A DNA stretch of 64,000 bases from Vibrio methylphosphonaticus (lineage in GTDB: Bacteria; Pseudomonadota; Gammaproteobacteria; Enterobacterales; Vibrionaceae): assembly GCF_023634655.1 (NCBI RefSeq), contig NZ_JAMKMS010000003.1, forward strand, positions 1 through 64,000, given 5' to 3'. Position 1 is the stretch's first letter; each line of letters starts with the position of its first letter. The translations under genes and the position numbers were made by a program. Shown here piece by piece: positions 45,501 to 56,196 of this stretch. The notes below the pieces were generated by a model. It was not told where the DNA came from and ran no database searches. It saw nothing but the letters and a program-made list of their open reading frames with translations.

Positions 45501-45638
45501 ATCTAAAATCGAGCTTTTTCCCGCACCTGTTGGTCCATTAATCAAAAACAACGGCGAAGTGCCCAGCAGAGAAAAATCGACCACTTCGGTCTTGGCAAAG
45601 GGTCCAAATGCGGAGAGTGTTAATTTAATCGGTTTCAA
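42594..45638 (-). CDS. sbcC: Nuclease SbcCD subunit C (SbcC)
   Basis: 1014 aa. SMC/Rad50-type ATPase. Walker A FLINGPTGAGKSSILDAICYALYG near the N-terminus, then long coiled coils with a central zinc hook (GKACPVCGSETHPN, about residue 510), then signature LSGGESFMAALSLALGLSDVV and Walker B LFIDEGFGSLD at the C-terminus. With SbcD it processes DNA hairpins and double-strand-break ends. It follows sbcD by 5 bp. Confidence 0.96.
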   Translation of the reverse strand: MKPIKLTLSAFGPFAKTEVVDFSLLGTSPLFLINGPTGAGKSSILDAICYALYGETTGSERTGDQMRCDYAEATLLTSVVFEFELSGHVYCIERSPDQEVPKQRGEGTTKRTHSAVLTKLSDQSLIANKPKPVATAIQELVGLDVKQFRQVMVLPQGKFRELLTASSKEREQIFGQLFQTHIYSSIERTLFDKAASIRKAKDEFDNQIKGALEVAGLDSEQQLLDQEQAQTPQLNELKIQLTRVEVELADKRKQYDLATTQDRKFKERDDVQRAMNEHEQNKMGDVLNKQKLAAYQSATKLRAAFEQKSKLVKDNNELELRLDVGAKKIAQANELSILAQKALEETQQKHLASKVLDEELYQLKGYMVNVQQLEQQRIEQDKTANALVTFTDDTNASKLQLQSLINGYEQAKEHQIQSEKSVATLNEKRLSLAALQSKRQSIGQLNQLVQQVSQMAPQHRAIQAQIREVTVDHKASEQQRIQAEIDWHSGQAYLLSKTLESGKACPVCGSETHPNRAEPNGNEVTVDMVDGYRQQEQALKQRLDALVIECNRINNELSQLQQRQQDMLSELAIDSSAVDTVSQQLTQDIGTLESDIAQLSQINLEAISAQVATAHKRVTDTQLQVEQKIQQLEQLATTLGGLKAVTEKLESQNASPYKTIAELSGRQRVVETERLQLDKRLESAREKAKETTDLLTRYTAHFETLTLQSAQLQQERKVSEAQWQVSLKDSEFEREQSFLDALLVESVVETLENDIRTYERRSTQLSERFKILSDELHGHPRPTIEAFTDAVKQAEAGYHQALQQVQNTQSVLDNILKVKRILVALHAQNDALEQEYKVVGTLSDVANGRTGSKVSLHRFVLGVLLDDVLIQASQRLRLMSKGRYDLKRKEVRSKGNAGSGLDLIVEDAYTGKWRDVATLSGGESFMAALSLALGLSDVVQSYSGGIRLDTLFIDEGFGSLDPESLDLAIQTLIELQQSGRTIGIISHVSELKEQMPLRLDVHASRVGSTVSLVN

Positions 45639-45643
45639 CGTTG

Positions 45644-46786
45644 CTACTCCTTATTACATTTGGACAATGCGCCAACGATGTCAGCGACCATTGATTCTTG
45701 CTCATCGGTTAACACTTCTCCTTGAACGTCGTGGAAGAAATCTTTGAACATGTCGAGTTCAGAGTGCGCCAACCTAGCCTGTGTCATTTCTCTATCCACA
45801 CCAACCAACATGCCCGGCTTTTCAAGGTGCAACACATTAGGGTAGACGTCGCGTAATTTCGCCATAGGGTCTAGGATGGCGTGCTTATCCATTAGTCGTA
45901 CTAACAGGTAGTCTTCGTTGTGCTCATCATATTGCCCAGACTCAAGTAACTCAGACAACGTCCCTTCCAAAATACGCATGTTATGTGGCGCAGTCAGTGG
46001 GATCATAGTCGTGGCAACATTGCCATCCTCATCAAGCTCAACCAATGTCATGCTCTTATTGTGGTACTGCTCTGAAAAGGAGTACTTCATGATAGAGCCT
46101 GAATAGCGAATATGCTCAGCCCCTCTCTTTTGCGCCTGATGTAGATGACCCAATGCTACGTAATTAAAATGGCTAAAATGACGAAAGCTCACCCGATCAG
46201 CACCACCTATCGACAGGGTTCTTTCTGATTCTGAAGGTTCAGCTCCGTCAATAAAACAATGGCTAATGAGAACATTGTGCTTTGATGAGTCCATCACTTC
46301 GCTGAGTTGTTGCGCCATGATGCGATGAGCATCATCATGATTGCTGACCGTGACATTATAAAAATGACGGACATGCTCAGGGTCACTATACGGCATGCCG
46401 TAAAAGTGCACGTCAGGGTTACCAGTGGTCGAAATAACAATTGGTGTTGTCATCTGCTCGAGACTGCTGATGATATGAAGCCCAGATCGGTCGAGCTGAC
46501 GGGCACCAAACCCAAGGCGCTTAGCGCCATCATGATTTCCAGAAATCATGATCACTGGCACGCCAATGTCTTGAATTACTTTGGTTAAGAAATCATCCAA
46601 AACCTCTATCGCACTAGTCGGAGGCACTGAGCGATCATAAATGTCACCAGCAATAACAAGCGCATCAACGTGATGGCTTATTAAATAGCGCTCAATTTGC
46701 TGCAATATGACGCGCTGATCGTCTAATAATGAGACGTTGTGAAACTGCCTGCCTAAATGCCAGTCTGAGGTATGGATAAATTTCAT
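45644..46786 (-). CDS. sbcD: Nuclease SbcCD subunit D (SbcD)
   Basis: 380 aa from the ATG at 46786 (MKFIHTSDWHLGRQFHNVS); a few codons upstream are open. Mre11-type phosphoesterase motifs: DWHLG, VIAGDIYDRSVPP, VIMISGNHDGAKRLG, SHCFIDG, VALGHLHQ. The metal-dependent exonuclease/endonuclease partner of SbcC. First gene of the sbcDC pair. Confidence 0.95.
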   Translation of the reverse strand: MKFIHTSDWHLGRQFHNVSLLDDQRVILQQIERYLISHHVDALVIAGDIYDRSVPPTSAIEVLDDFLTKVIQDIGVPVIMISGNHDGAKRLGFGARQLDRSGLHIISSLEQMTTPIVISTTGNPDVHFYGMPYSDPEHVRHFYNVTVSNHDDAHRIMAQQLSEVMDSSKHNVLISHCFIDGAEPSESERTLSIGGADRVSFRHFSHFNYVALGHLHQAQKRGAEHIRYSGSIMKYSFSEQYHNKSMTLVELDEDGNVATTMIPLTAPHNMRILEGTLSELLESGQYDEHNEDYLLVRLMDKHAILDPMAKLRDVYPNVLHLEKPGMLVGVDREMTQARLAHSELDMFKDFFHDVQGEVLTDEQESMVADIVGALSKCNKE

Positions 46787-46961
46787 ACGGTTCAATTCGT
46801 TACCCTGTTAATACGTTAGCTAGGCTAGTATATAACGTTAATCAACAGTTGGAAGCGATAGATTCTGAATGAAGAATTTGCGGACGACGAGAGACAACCA
46901 AACTCGGTATCTACATCGACATCCACGACTTGAAAGAGAACTAAACGGCGAGAATTCGCCT

Positions 46962-48305
46962 TTAATCAGCAGGTTTATGCGGGAAGATGAGACAAAAACA
47001 TGCACCACCTAGTTCGCTATTACACACACTCACTTTACCACTGTGACGAAGCATAATGTGTTTCACAATTGCTAACCCCAACCCATAACCACCAGATGTG
47101 CGATCACGGGCTTTATCAACACGATAGAAAGGCTCAAATAAGGAGGCCCAATGCTCTTGCGGAACGCCACATCCATCATCGTGGACCTGAATCACTAAGT
47201 GTTCTTCGTTACTTTGTACCTTTACAACAATTTTTTCATTGGCATAGCGTTTGGCATTACTCAATAAGTTAACGACCATTCTACACAGAAGAAATGGATC
47301 CACATTTGACATATGCGGTACATAGTTATCAGGGTGGTTCGCTTTATTAAGTGCACTATCGATATTAATCGAGGGGTCGACATAAATAGAGAAATCGACG
47401 CCTAGGTCCTTTTTCCATTTGCTTTCATGCTGTTGTAACCACGCCGCTACATCAATATTCTCCAGATGAACCACGGCGTCGGGGCGTTCTACACGAGCGT
47501 AGTACAATAACTCGTCAACAAGTGTTTCCATGTCCTCGGTGTCTTCAATGATACTCTGCAATTGGTCCTTAAGTTCAGGTGAGGAAACTTGATCAAGTAA
47601 CACCTCACATTGCCACTGGATACGGAAAATGGGCGTTCTTAATTCATGAGCCACCGCATTGGTCAACGCCTTGTTATTGACCATTAGGTTAGCGATTTCG
47701 TCCGCCATTTTATTGAATTTTCGGTTGAGTTTCCCTAACTTTATCCAGTGCCTTTCTGACGCGCGAGCGTCAAAATTGCCACTTGCAAACTCAACCGCCG
47801 TTTTTTCCAACACGCGTAAACGCCGGCTCAGAAACCAGATAAAGCCCGAGCTAAACGCAACAAAACTTGCAAGGAAAAACAACCAAACCACCTGATCACC
47901 AAACTCTATAGCTTGAAGTAATTCTGAATCAGGGTCGTCATACATTTTGATATAATTATTATTGGTGTCAAACTTGAGCCAAAGCTGATCGTTATCGTCG
48001 AGTAAATAGGGTGTACCGGGTTGCTCATGAAAGTATTGCGCGATCTCATCGGGAAGCTCAGTTTCCGGCATCGAATCAAGCAAGCGGTGTGTTTTGGTCG
48101 CGAACATTTGCAATAAATCTTTCGCGCGCTCATCACTTTCATTGATTGCGACATGGTTCATCACGTCTCTAAAAGCTTCAACTTTTAAGTTTGCATCAAC
48201 AAGATCTGGGTCAGATTTGCCGTATATTAAATACTCATAACCGACAATACTCGCCCCAAATAATAAAATAAGCCCGATAAGAGATTCTATAAATATTCGC
48301 CACAT
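46962..48305 (-). CDS. Sensor histidine kinase, RstB-like
   Basis: 447 aa. Two membrane segments (about 7-24 and 142-163) enclose a periplasmic sensor region. HAMP follows, then the phosphoacceptor box NAVAHELRTPIFRIQWQCEVL, N box LLSNAKRYANEKI, G1 HDDGCGVPQEHW and G2 SGGYGLGLAIVKHI. The layout and the VAHELRTP-IRIQW style resemble RstB. It follows the response regulator gene by 12 bp. The signal sensed is unknown. Confidence 0.9.
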   Translation of the reverse strand: MWRIFIESLIGLILLFGASIVGYEYLIYGKSDPDLVDANLKVEAFRDVMNHVAINESDERAKDLLQMFATKTHRLLDSMPETELPDEIAQYFHEQPGTPYLLDDNDQLWLKFDTNNNYIKMYDDPDSELLQAIEFGDQVVWLFFLASFVAFSSGFIWFLSRRLRVLEKTAVEFASGNFDARASERHWIKLGKLNRKFNKMADEIANLMVNNKALTNAVAHELRTPIFRIQWQCEVLLDQVSSPELKDQLQSIIEDTEDMETLVDELLYYARVERPDAVVHLENIDVAAWLQQHESKWKKDLGVDFSIYVDPSINIDSALNKANHPDNYVPHMSNVDPFLLCRMVVNLLSNAKRYANEKIVVKVQSNEEHLVIQVHDDGCGVPQEHWASLFEPFYRVDKARDRTSGGYGLGLAIVKHIMLRHSGKVSVCNSELGGACFCLIFPHKPAD

Positions 48306-48317
48306 ACTCTGATGACC

Positions 48318-49025
48318 CTAAACTGACCAACCATCAGAAACAAACAAATAGCCTTTGCCACGTACGGTGATAATCCCTTTAGGATTAGTCGCATCGTCAA
48401 AGAGCTTTTTGCGTAACGTCACAATACGGTTGTCGATCGTACGATCGATACCATCATAATCAATGCCACGCAGTTTTTTCGTTAGGAAGTCACGCGATAA
48501 GGTTTCGCCTGGGGACGATGCAAGCAACCACAGTAGATCAAATTCGCTATCAGTAAGGGGCACATCGACATTTTGAAATTTACAGTTTCGGCTTAATTGG
48601 CTAATGACCAATTGCCCATACTTCAGTGAGTGTCCTGTCTTGGTGACCTGTTCGTCTGAAGACTTACGTAACAAGTTACGGATCCTAGCAAGCAAAACCC
48701 TTGGTTTCACTGGTTTGGTTACAAAGTCGTTTGCTCCAGTTTCCAAAGCCGCGACATGATCAAAATCATCATCACTGGCGGTTAACATGAGAATTTTTCC
48801 GAAGTAACTGTCTCGTACTGAGCGACAAATCGATAGGCCATCTTGCCCAGGAAGCATTAAATCTAACACGATAAGATCGGGGCCAAATTCATGAATAGCT
48901 TTTTCGGCTTTTGCACCATCTAACACCGATTGAACTTGAAAACCTTGAGTTTCAAAGTATTCGGCGAGCATCTTATTCAATTTGACATCGTCTTCAACAA
49001 TTAGCAGCTTTTGACTATCCATCAC
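48318..49025 (-). CDS. OmpR-family response regulator, RstA-like
   Basis: 235 aa. Receiver domain (KLLIVEDDVKLNKMLAEYFETQGF; phosphoacceptor in IVLDLMLPGQDGL; Lys in DFVTKPVKPRVLLARIRN) and a winged-helix effector domain (LTDSEFDLLWLLASSPGETLSRDFLTKKLRGIDYDGIDRTIDNRIVTLRKKL; ITVRGKGYLF). Pairs with the adjacent kinase. A run of four 9-bp direct repeats begins 12 bp upstream of its start codon. Confidence 0.93.
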   Translation of the reverse strand: MMDSQKLLIVEDDVKLNKMLAEYFETQGFQVQSVLDGAKAEKAIHEFGPDLIVLDLMLPGQDGLSICRSVRDSYFGKILMLTASDDDFDHVAALETGANDFVTKPVKPRVLLARIRNLLRKSSDEQVTKTGHSLKYGQLVISQLSRNCKFQNVDVPLTDSEFDLLWLLASSPGETLSRDFLTKKLRGIDYDGIDRTIDNRIVTLRKKLFDDATNPKGIITVRGKGYLFVSDGWSV

Positions 49026-49037
49026 TCATCCATAAAA

Positions 49038-49073
49038 TCTATACAATCTATACAATCTATACAATCTATACAA
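49038..49073. repeat. Tandem repeat, 9 bp x 4, in the leader of the response regulator gene
   Basis: Four perfect copies of TCTATACAA end to end, followed by TC. On the minus (coding) strand the unit is TTGTATAGA. It overlaps the leader/ribosome-binding region of the rstA-like gene. Either an operator array or a slippage-prone microsatellite. Confidence 0.93.
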
Positions 49074-49321
49074 TCGGGCGATACCATACAGAGTTTTACA
49101 TATTTACTCAATCACACCTATATTGTATTACATCACCATCAAAACTACATATATTCGTAAATTAATCGGTTCATTCTCAGCATTTACTAACATACTCGTA
49201 AATAGTTTGATACTGCTTCAGAGAGTTTTTAGCCTCTGTCTCATGAATAGTCATTGGAGAAGGTTGTGTCACGCATTTAATGTAAGTCATCGTCATGCCA
49301 ATACTGACAAATTCATACAAA

Positions 49322-49354
49322 AAAGCACCCCATAGGAAACCCATGAGGTGCTTT
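49322..49354 (-). terminator. Terminator of the RND efflux operon
   Basis: Stem AAAGCACCCCATAGG with CCCATGAGGTGCTTT (two mismatches). The A-run before it gives a U-run on the minus strand. It lies about 35 bp behind the efflux permease stop codon. The rest of the 49074-49386 gap shows no gene. Confidence 0.75.
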
Positions 49355-49386
49355 ACGAATGACGACATTATCGGTTTTTGAATCGA

Positions 49387-52300
49387 CTACTCGTCATCAA
49401 GCGGGATTAACTTGGTGCTCCCCCCTTTAGCTTTTTCACGACGATGCTGAATCAAGGCATAGAAGCCTGGAATAAGCAATGTACCGGCAAGTAGCACACA
49501 CAGCAGTCCGCCTACAAGGGAAATACCGAGCGAGTTTTGACTCACGTGCCCTGCTCCAGATGCAAATACCAAAGGTATAATACCTAAGATAAATGACCAT
49601 GACGTCATGTTTACCGCCCGGAAGCGTAATATCCCACCACGTACAGCGGCATCGTCAATCGGCCTATCTTTATCTTCACGCTCATTTTTAGCAAATTCAA
49701 CGATAAGAATGGCGTTTTTGGCGGCGAGCGCGATTAATAAAACCAAACCTATCTGGGCATACAAGTTCAGTGGCGTTCCCGTCAAATTCAACGCAAGGAA
49801 CGAGCCGAGCGTTGCAACGGGCACGACTAAAATTATCGCAAGTGGAATGGTCCAACTTTCGTACTGCGCCACCATAAACAAGTAAATGAAGATCAGCGCT
49901 AATGCAAAGGCAAAAATAGCCTGATTGCCTGCTAAGATCTCTTGATAGGCCATCCCTGTCCATTCATATTGGTAGCCCATTGGCAACACGTTTGCTGCTA
50001 CGCGCTCCATTGCTGCCAACGCATCGCCACTCGAATAGCCCGGCGCAGGCTGCCCTTGTATCACCGCGCTTCGATACATGTTGTATCGCCATGCCACATC
50101 GGGTTCAAACACCTGTTCGTAATTCACCAGTGTGCTTAGCGGTATCATATCACCGCTTGCGGAGCGAACATGGAACAGCTGCAAGTCATCCATACCACTA
50201 CGATATTCCGCATCCGCCTGCATCGTTACACGGAAGTTCTTACCAAACATCGTAAAGTCATTCACATAAAGTGACCCTAAGTTGCCCTGTAAGGTTTGGA
50301 ATATTGATGATAAAGGAATACCAAGTTGCTGTGCTTTTTCTCGGTCAATATCCACGTAGTAATGAGGAACATTGGCACGGAACGTACTAAACGTATAGGC
50401 AATTTCAGGTTGCTGATTCGCTTCCTGAATGACCTCTTGCATGACATTCGCCAAATCGGTGCGACTACGTCCTAATGTGTCTTCTAGGACAAATTCAAAT
50501 CCCGATGCTGCACCCATTCCTGGAACCGCAGGTGGCCCCATAGCAAAGACGACCGCACCTGGAATTTCCTGAGCTGCCATGCCGTTGATACGCGCGGCAA
50601 TAGCATTAGCCGAATGATCGCCATCAAAACTATTACGTTCACTCCAGTCTTTCAACTTGATGAACATCGACGCTCCATTAGATGCTGCAGCGCCAGTCAT
50701 GAACGCATAACCGTTGGCGACCGTCACACCATCAATGCCTGGCTCTTGCTCAACGAGGGCCATCAAGTTGCTTGTGGTTTCTGTAGTTCGAGACAATGAA
50801 GCGGAATCGGGTAACTGCACGTTAACCAGCAAAATGCCTTTATCTTCTTGCGGTACAAACGCCGTTGATGTCGATTTCGCGAAGAAGGTTACCGCCGTTA
50901 ACGCGACGACAAAGAACGCGATGAGCAATAATGCTTTCTTAACTAGAAAACCCGCTATTTGCCCATACTTTAACGTAATGCGCTCTAAGCCTTTATTAAA
51001 GGTTTGGAACCAACGAGCCGTATTGCCTCCACCTTGTTTCAACACCAAAGAACACAGTGCTGGCGACAAGGTTAATGCATTAATAGAGGAAATAATTACC
51101 GAGATACAAATGGTCAACGCGAACTGTCGGTACATTATTCCTGTGATACCAGGTAACAAGGTTACCGGAATAAACACCGCCAAAAGTACCAGCGTCGAGG
51201 TAATGATTGGACCGGTTACCTCTTTCATCGCCATTAAGGTCGCTTTACGAGGTGATAACGTTGGATCGCGTTTCATGATGGTATCCACGTTTTCAATAAC
51301 GAGAATCGCATCATCTACTACGATACCAATTGCCAAGATCAACCCAAATAAGGTTACCGTGTTAATGGTAAAACCCGTCATGTTCATGATGGCGAAAGTA
51401 CCAATCAATGACACAGGTATAGCCACAACAGGTATCAATGTTGCACGGGCACTGCCTAAGAACAAGTAGGTAACGGCTATGACCAAAAGAATCGCTTCAA
51501 TAAGGGTTTTTACTACCCCTTTAATCGACTCAGCAACAAAAATTGTTGTGTCATAACTGGTTTCGTACGCCATACCATCTGGGAAGTTGACACTTAAGTT
51601 GTCCAACATCGCCATCACAGCTTTGCCACTTTCCAAAGCGTTAGCATCCGACTGCAGTGACAACGTCACGATGGACGCATCTTGCCCTCTAAACTCACCG
51701 GAGCCATCGTAGAACTTTTTCCCTAATTCGACACGAGCCACATCTTTTAGGTATACCGTTGAGCCATCAATATTGGCGCGTAACACGACATTTTCGAACT
51801 CACTGACACTTTCTAAGCGCCCTTTGGTCACCAAGTTGAATTGTACTTCTTGGGGATCTGCATAAGGGGCTGCCCCCACCCGCCCAGCCGCAACCTGCAC
51901 GTTTTGTTCAGCAAGCGCCGAGTAGACGTCCGATGTGGTCATTTTTAAGTTGGCGAGCTTGTCCGGATCTAACCAGACACGCATTGAATACTCGCCGCCC
52001 CCTATAACGCCCACTTCACTGATGCCCTTAACACGCGCAAGCTGATCTTTGATATTCAGGTTAACGTAGTTAATTAGGAATTTGTCGTCGTAGGTGCCAT
52101 CAGGAGAATAAAAGTTGAGTACCATTAGCAAGTCAGGTGAACGCTTCTTCACCGTCACGCCAACCATACGCACTTCTTGAGGCAGTTTAGATTCAATTTG
52201 AGACACACGGTTCTGGACATTGACTTGCGCCATGTCGGGGTCAGTACCGATATCAAAAGTTACATTGAGCGAGTAAGACCCATCATTGGCACTTTTTGAA

Positions 52301-52539
52301 GACATATAAATCATGTCTTCTACACCATTCACCGAGGTTTCTATCGGATCGGCAATGGCTTCTTCAACAACTTCAGCACTTGCGCCAGTATAGTACGCCG
52401 TCACACTTACCGAAGGAGGGGTAATTTTAGGGTATTCCGCCACAGGCAAGACCGTTAAGGAAATGGCGCCTGCTAGCGTTAATATAATAGAAATGACCAA
52501 AGCGAACTTCGGTCTTTGAATAAAGAAACGACTTAACAT
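49387..52539 (-). CDS. RND multidrug efflux permease (AcrB/HAE-1 family)
   Basis: 1050 aa, the usual size. Inner-membrane trimeric H+ antiporter. Characteristic: [68 protein letters not shown] with the paired Asp of the proton relay in TM4, the [26 protein letters not shown] region, FVPQEDKGI, and [17 protein letters not shown] in TM10. It abuts its membrane-fusion protein gene (no gap). No outer-membrane factor gene is next to it, so it probably uses a shared TolC. Confidence 0.95.
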   Translation of the reverse strand: MLSRFFIQRPKFALVISIILTLAGAISLTVLPVAEYPKITPPSVSVTAYYTGASAEVVEEAIADPIETSVNGVEDMIYMSSKSANDGSYSLNVTFDIGTDPDMAQVNVQNRVSQIESKLPQEVRMVGVTVKKRSPDLLMVLNFYSPDGTYDDKFLINYVNLNIKDQLARVKGISEVGVIGGGEYSMRVWLDPDKLANLKMTTSDVYSALAEQNVQVAAGRVGAAPYADPQEVQFNLVTKGRLESVSEFENVVLRANIDGSTVYLKDVARVELGKKFYDGSGEFRGQDASIVTLSLQSDANALESGKAVMAMLDNLSVNFPDGMAYETSYDTTIFVAESIKGVVKTLIEAILLVIAVTYLFLGSARATLIPVVAIPVSLIGTFAIMNMTGFTINTVTLFGLILAIGIVVDDAILVIENVDTIMKRDPTLSPRKATLMAMKEVTGPIITSTLVLLAVFIPVTLLPGITGIMYRQFALTICISVIISSINALTLSPALCSLVLKQGGGNTARWFQTFNKGLERITLKYGQIAGFLVKKALLLIAFFVVALTAVTFFAKSTSTAFVPQEDKGILLVNVQLPDSASLSRTTETTSNLMALVEQEPGIDGVTVANGYAFMTGAAASNGASMFIKLKDWSERNSFDGDHSANAIAARINGMAAQEIPGAVVFAMGPPAVPGMGAASGFEFVLEDTLGRSRTDLANVMQEVIQEANQQPEIAYTFSTFRANVPHYYVDIDREKAQQLGIPLSSIFQTLQGNLGSLYVNDFTMFGKNFRVTMQADAEYRSGMDDLQLFHVRSASGDMIPLSTLVNYEQVFEPDVAWRYNMYRSAVIQGQPAPGYSSGDALAAMERVAANVLPMGYQYEWTGMAYQEILAGNQAIFAFALALIFIYLFMVAQYESWTIPLAIILVVPVATLGSFLALNLTGTPLNLYAQIGLVLLIALAAKNAILIVEFAKNEREDKDRPIDDAAVRGGILRFRAVNMTSWSFILGIIPLVFASGAGHVSQNSLGISLVGGLLCVLLAGTLLIPGFYALIQHRREKAKGGSTKLIPLDDE

Positions 52540-53673
52540 TTAGGCACCTTGTTCGGTTGATTCCGGTTGCTCAACTCGTACAGGAACTCCATTCCTTACA
52601 CGTTGTAGGCCCTGCGTGATCACAACATCGTTCGTGTTTAAACCCGCTTTGATGATGATGCCACTCTCTATCTGAGGCCCTAGTGCCACGTTGCGGCGTT
52701 CGGCAACATCACCTTCCATAATCACCATCACAAAGTCGCCTTCGAGATCAGTTTGAACCGCACGTCTTGGCACTGTTACTACATCAACGGGTTGTTTTTC
52801 CATTAGCTCAACGCGAACGTGTTGCCCTGGAAGCAAACGTTGACTAGGGTTATCAACAACCGCACGCATTGCCAACGTCCCCGTGTTAAGATCAATTCGG
52901 TTACCTAGAAAATCTAGCCTTCCTTGATGATCAAATAACTGTCCATTTTCAAGGATAACATTGACCGCTACGCCGTTTGATTCATCGGTTCCATCACCTT
53001 CTATTGAGTCCATCCCCAAAACTAAACGCTCTCGCTCACTAATGCTAAATGAAGCATAAATAGGATCCATGCTAACGAGTGTCGTTAGGACCCCAGAAGA
53101 AGGCGATAATAGGTCACCGGTACTGACCTTGCTATCAGCAATTCGACCAGTAAACGGTGCGCGAACTTCTGTATAAGAGAGATTTACCTCAGCAACTTTT
53201 AGCTGAGCTTGACCCGCTGAAAGTTGCGCGCGTGCACTCATAAGTGCCGCAGTCAATGCGTCAAACTCAGCTTGAGATATGTTATTGGCTTTAACTAGGT
53301 TTTGACCTCGAGCGAAATCTAGTTGTGCTTTTTTGAGGGTAGCTTCTGCTTCTGAAATCTGTGCATTAGCACTCGCGACTTGAGCTTCAAACGATGAAGG
53401 CTCAATGGAGTACAGCAGTTGACCTTTTTCTACGATTTGTCCTTCATAAAAGTGTCTTGCTTTTAAATAGCCAGAAACCTGCGCAGTAATAGCAGTATCC
53501 TCTACCGCATCCATACGACCGATATAAGACTTACTTTGCTGATGCTGAACGACACTGACCTCTTGTGTTTGTACAAGAGGTAACGGCGCAGAAGATTGAT
53601 TAGCGTTATTATCACCACAACCCGTAAGTAACGCAGTTGTGATTAAACTTAGAACAAGTATTTTTTTAGGCAT
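52540..53673 (-). CDS. RND efflux periplasmic adaptor lipoprotein (membrane-fusion protein)
   Basis: 377 aa from the ATG at 53673, chosen because MPKKILVLSLITTALLTGC is a lipoprotein signal; the frame extends to 53733. Lipoyl half-motifs (SGYLKARHFYEGQIVEKGQLLYSIEP), an alpha-hairpin (ASANAQISEAEATLKKAQLDFARGQNLVKANNISQAEFDALTAAL) and the second lipoyl half (YTEVRAPFTGRIADSKVSTGDLLS). AcrA-type adaptor linking the permease to TolC. First gene of the two-gene operon. Confidence 0.94.
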   Translation of the reverse strand: MPKKILVLSLITTALLTGCGDNNANQSSAPLPLVQTQEVSVVQHQQSKSYIGRMDAVEDTAITAQVSGYLKARHFYEGQIVEKGQLLYSIEPSSFEAQVASANAQISEAEATLKKAQLDFARGQNLVKANNISQAEFDALTAALMSARAQLSAGQAQLKVAEVNLSYTEVRAPFTGRIADSKVSTGDLLSPSSGVLTTLVSMDPIYASFSISERERLVLGMDSIEGDGTDESNGVAVNVILENGQLFDHQGRLDFLGNRIDLNTGTLAMRAVVDNPSQRLLPGQHVRVELMEKQPVDVVTVPRRAVQTDLEGDFVMVIMEGDVAERRNVALGPQIESGIIIKAGLNTNDVVITQGLQRVRNGVPVRVEQPESTEQGA

Positions 53674-53808
53674 TGAAACACCAATTATATTTAAGTTGGA
53701 ACAGGCAAGCCACAGTATCCAACGAAAAGTCATGTCAATGTCCGAGAATCATCAGCATGTTCAATGAAAGTGTTTCAAAATATAACAGTGTGTTTTTAAA
53801 TGCGTTTC

Positions 53809-54651
53809 CTATTTTTCTTTCGGGAATGCAATGGAATATATCAGCATAAAATCAGCGCGAATTTCTTGCTCTAAATGCGTAGCCAACTCAGTCGGACAAA
53901 ATATCATCACATTAACGATTTGCTCGCCAGTAGCACCACTAGAGAGATAGACATGAGGTTCAGATCCAGGCAAGTCTACACCTGCGTGTTTTTCAATCAC
54001 ACCGTTGTAACGACGGGCGACATCAATAAAGCTTTCGCTGTGATTTTCTATTTGAACGATTAGGTCAGGCACAAGTGGAAAGAGATTGTCAAAGCCCGGC
54101 ACAACAATAGAAAAATGATGATAGACGTAGCGCTTCATAAAATTCAGGTTTTTCACCGCGTACGTGAAGAACATGCTATTAGGCAGCGTGATGGTTTTGC
54201 CAGTAAAGTGGTAATGACCATGATACAGGTCGATTTCCTGAACGACCGTCGCCATAAGGTTGTGTTCGATCACTTCCCCACTGGTCTTACCCACTTCTAT
54301 CCAATCACCAATTCGAAACGAGCGTGAGCTTGCTCGTTGAATAGAGCCAGTAAAACACAAAATAATTTCTTTGGACGCGACCACTATCGCAACCGCAATC
54401 GCCGTTACCGACAATGCGAACTCACTGATTTCCGATTTCCACACAAGAAATAGAATCAAGACAATAAGTGCAAATGACCAGTTTTTGGTACGAGACATCC
54501 ACTTACGTTGGTCTTCAGAGATAAATGCAACATCGCCGCGGATTGCGCCTAGCGTAATCCGACGGACAATGAGTATAAAGAAGAGAATTAAAGCACTTAG
54601 CAGGAGTTTATTTTCGTATAAATACGCTATGACTTTTTCTATGTCTTCCAT
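53809..54651 (-). CDS. MscS-family mechanosensitive channel protein
   Basis: 280 aa. Three hydrophobic helices (about 16-31, 56-72, 75-97), then the MscS beta domain (RIGDWIEVGKTSGEVIEHNLMATVVQEIDL, TITLPNSMFF) and a C-terminal alpha/beta domain. The pore helix (VTAIAVAIVVASKEIILCFTGSI) is less Gly/Ala-regular than in E. coli MscS. Expected role: release of solutes under hypo-osmotic stress. It stands between pepT and the efflux operon, 27 bp behind pepT. Confidence 0.85.
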   Translation of the reverse strand: MEDIEKVIAYLYENKLLLSALILFFILIVRRITLGAIRGDVAFISEDQRKWMSRTKNWSFALIVLILFLVWKSEISEFALSVTAIAVAIVVASKEIILCFTGSIQRASSRSFRIGDWIEVGKTSGEVIEHNLMATVVQEIDLYHGHYHFTGKTITLPNSMFFTYAVKNLNFMKRYVYHHFSIVVPGFDNLFPLVPDLIVQIENHSESFIDVARRYNGVIEKHAGVDLPGSEPHVYLSSGATGEQIVNVMIFCPTELATHLEQEIRADFMLIYSIAFPKEK

Positions 54652-54678
54652 GAGAGCCTACATCAATTATCGTTTGCC

Positions 54679-55908
54679 TCAACGATACCGAATTGCGGTC
54701 TCTTTCGCAATTTGCACTATCACTTTTACTGCTAATTCCATGCCTTGAACGGTAATAAACTCATGAATACCATGAAAATTGTAACCGCCAGTAAAAATAT
54801 TTGGACACGGTAGTCCCATGAAGGATAGTCGAGCACCATCTGTCCCACCGCGTATTGGTTTGATATTTGGTTGCACGTCACAAGCGATCATCGCTTTTTC
54901 AGCAAGCTCAATAATATGTGGGTGAGGCGCCACCATTTCACGCATATTCGAGTAGTTATCAACCAGTTGTAAGCTCACTTTCGCGCGTTTACTGCCTAAG
55001 TCAAACGACGCCACCTTATCCTGAAGAAACGCTTTTCGTCTTGCTAGGCCTTCACTTTCGAAATCACGAACAATGTAATGCAATGTCGATTTCGCGACGG
55101 ACATGTCTGCAGAACCTAAATGATAAAACCCTTCATAGCCTTGGGTTGCTTCAGGCGTTTCATCGCTTGGCATCTGCGCATGGAATCGTGATGCCAACGT
55201 CATGGCGTTAACCAATTTCCCTTTAGCGGTTCCAGGGTGAACACTGACGCCTGTAAACTCCACTGTCGCTGCTGCTGCGTTAAAGTTCTCATACTCTAAC
55301 TCTCCTACAGGACCGCCATCAACCGTGTACGCCCAGTCCGCTGCGAATTTTTCAACATTAAAAAGATTCGCACCACGTCCTATTTCTTCGTCTGGGGTAA
55401 ACCCAACCTGAATGTCGCCATGTGGAATATCAGGATTCGCCATCAAATATTCTACTGCGGTAATGATTTCTGCAATGCCGGCTTTATTGTCGGCACCGAG
55501 CAACGTTGTGCCATCGGTGGTAATAATGTCATGCCCATGTAAATCATGCAGATCTGGATATTGAATGGGTGATAACACTTCATCCCCTTTCCCTAGTGCA
55601 ATATCGCCGCCAATATAGTTTTCAAGCAGCTGCGGTTTAACATTACGACCAGAGGCATCAGGTGCCGTATCCATGTGGGCAACAAAACCAATCGCTGGAA
55701 TCTCACCTTCTATGTTTGATGGTAACGTCGCCATTAGGTAACCGTTATCATCGAGGCTGACATTCGATAGACCTAAATCAATCAGTTCCTGTTTTAAATA
55801 CTCTACGAAATGCGTTTGCCCTGGTGTACTTGGGCAACAACCTTTAGATGAGTCTGATTGCGTGTCAAATGTGACATATTGAAGAAACCGATCCGTAAGA
55901 CTTGCCAT
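54679..55908 (-). CDS. pepT: Peptidase T (PepT)
   Basis: 409 aa from the ATG at 55908, which has TTAGGTGA upstream; a GTG at 55917 is less likely. M20 family aminotripeptidase: [13 protein letters not shown] (metal His and Asp), [30 protein letters not shown] (catalytic and metal Glu), [49 protein letters not shown]. Releases N-terminal residues from tripeptides in the cytoplasm. Confidence 0.96.
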   Translation of the reverse strand: MASLTDRFLQYVTFDTQSDSSKGCCPSTPGQTHFVEYLKQELIDLGLSNVSLDDNGYLMATLPSNIEGEIPAIGFVAHMDTAPDASGRNVKPQLLENYIGGDIALGKGDEVLSPIQYPDLHDLHGHDIITTDGTTLLGADNKAGIAEIITAVEYLMANPDIPHGDIQVGFTPDEEIGRGANLFNVEKFAADWAYTVDGGPVGELEYENFNAAAATVEFTGVSVHPGTAKGKLVNAMTLASRFHAQMPSDETPEATQGYEGFYHLGSADMSVAKSTLHYIVRDFESEGLARRKAFLQDKVASFDLGSKRAKVSLQLVDNYSNMREMVAPHPHIIELAEKAMIACDVQPNIKPIRGGTDGARLSFMGLPCPNIFTGGYNFHGIHEFITVQGMELAVKVIVQIAKETAIRYR

Positions 55909-56196
55909 GTATTTCACCTAACTATTATATGTAATCGGGAACCATAATACGGATTGGAGTCATCGAGATGTTGAGATAAATCAGATTATATTACTTCAAT
56001 AGAAATGAGTTCACTTAACATCCTCCCTATCACCTACGCCTCAAAAAACTGAGTCTGGGTTGATGCCTCTGGTTACTAAGCTGACTAAAATAATCCGCAT
56101 AGTGGCACGAGATGCCACCTTATCACCGTAGGCAACACGATTATCAACTTGTGGGGCTGGAGCGCGTGTTTAATTTTGAAAGAGAGTGACAAGACG

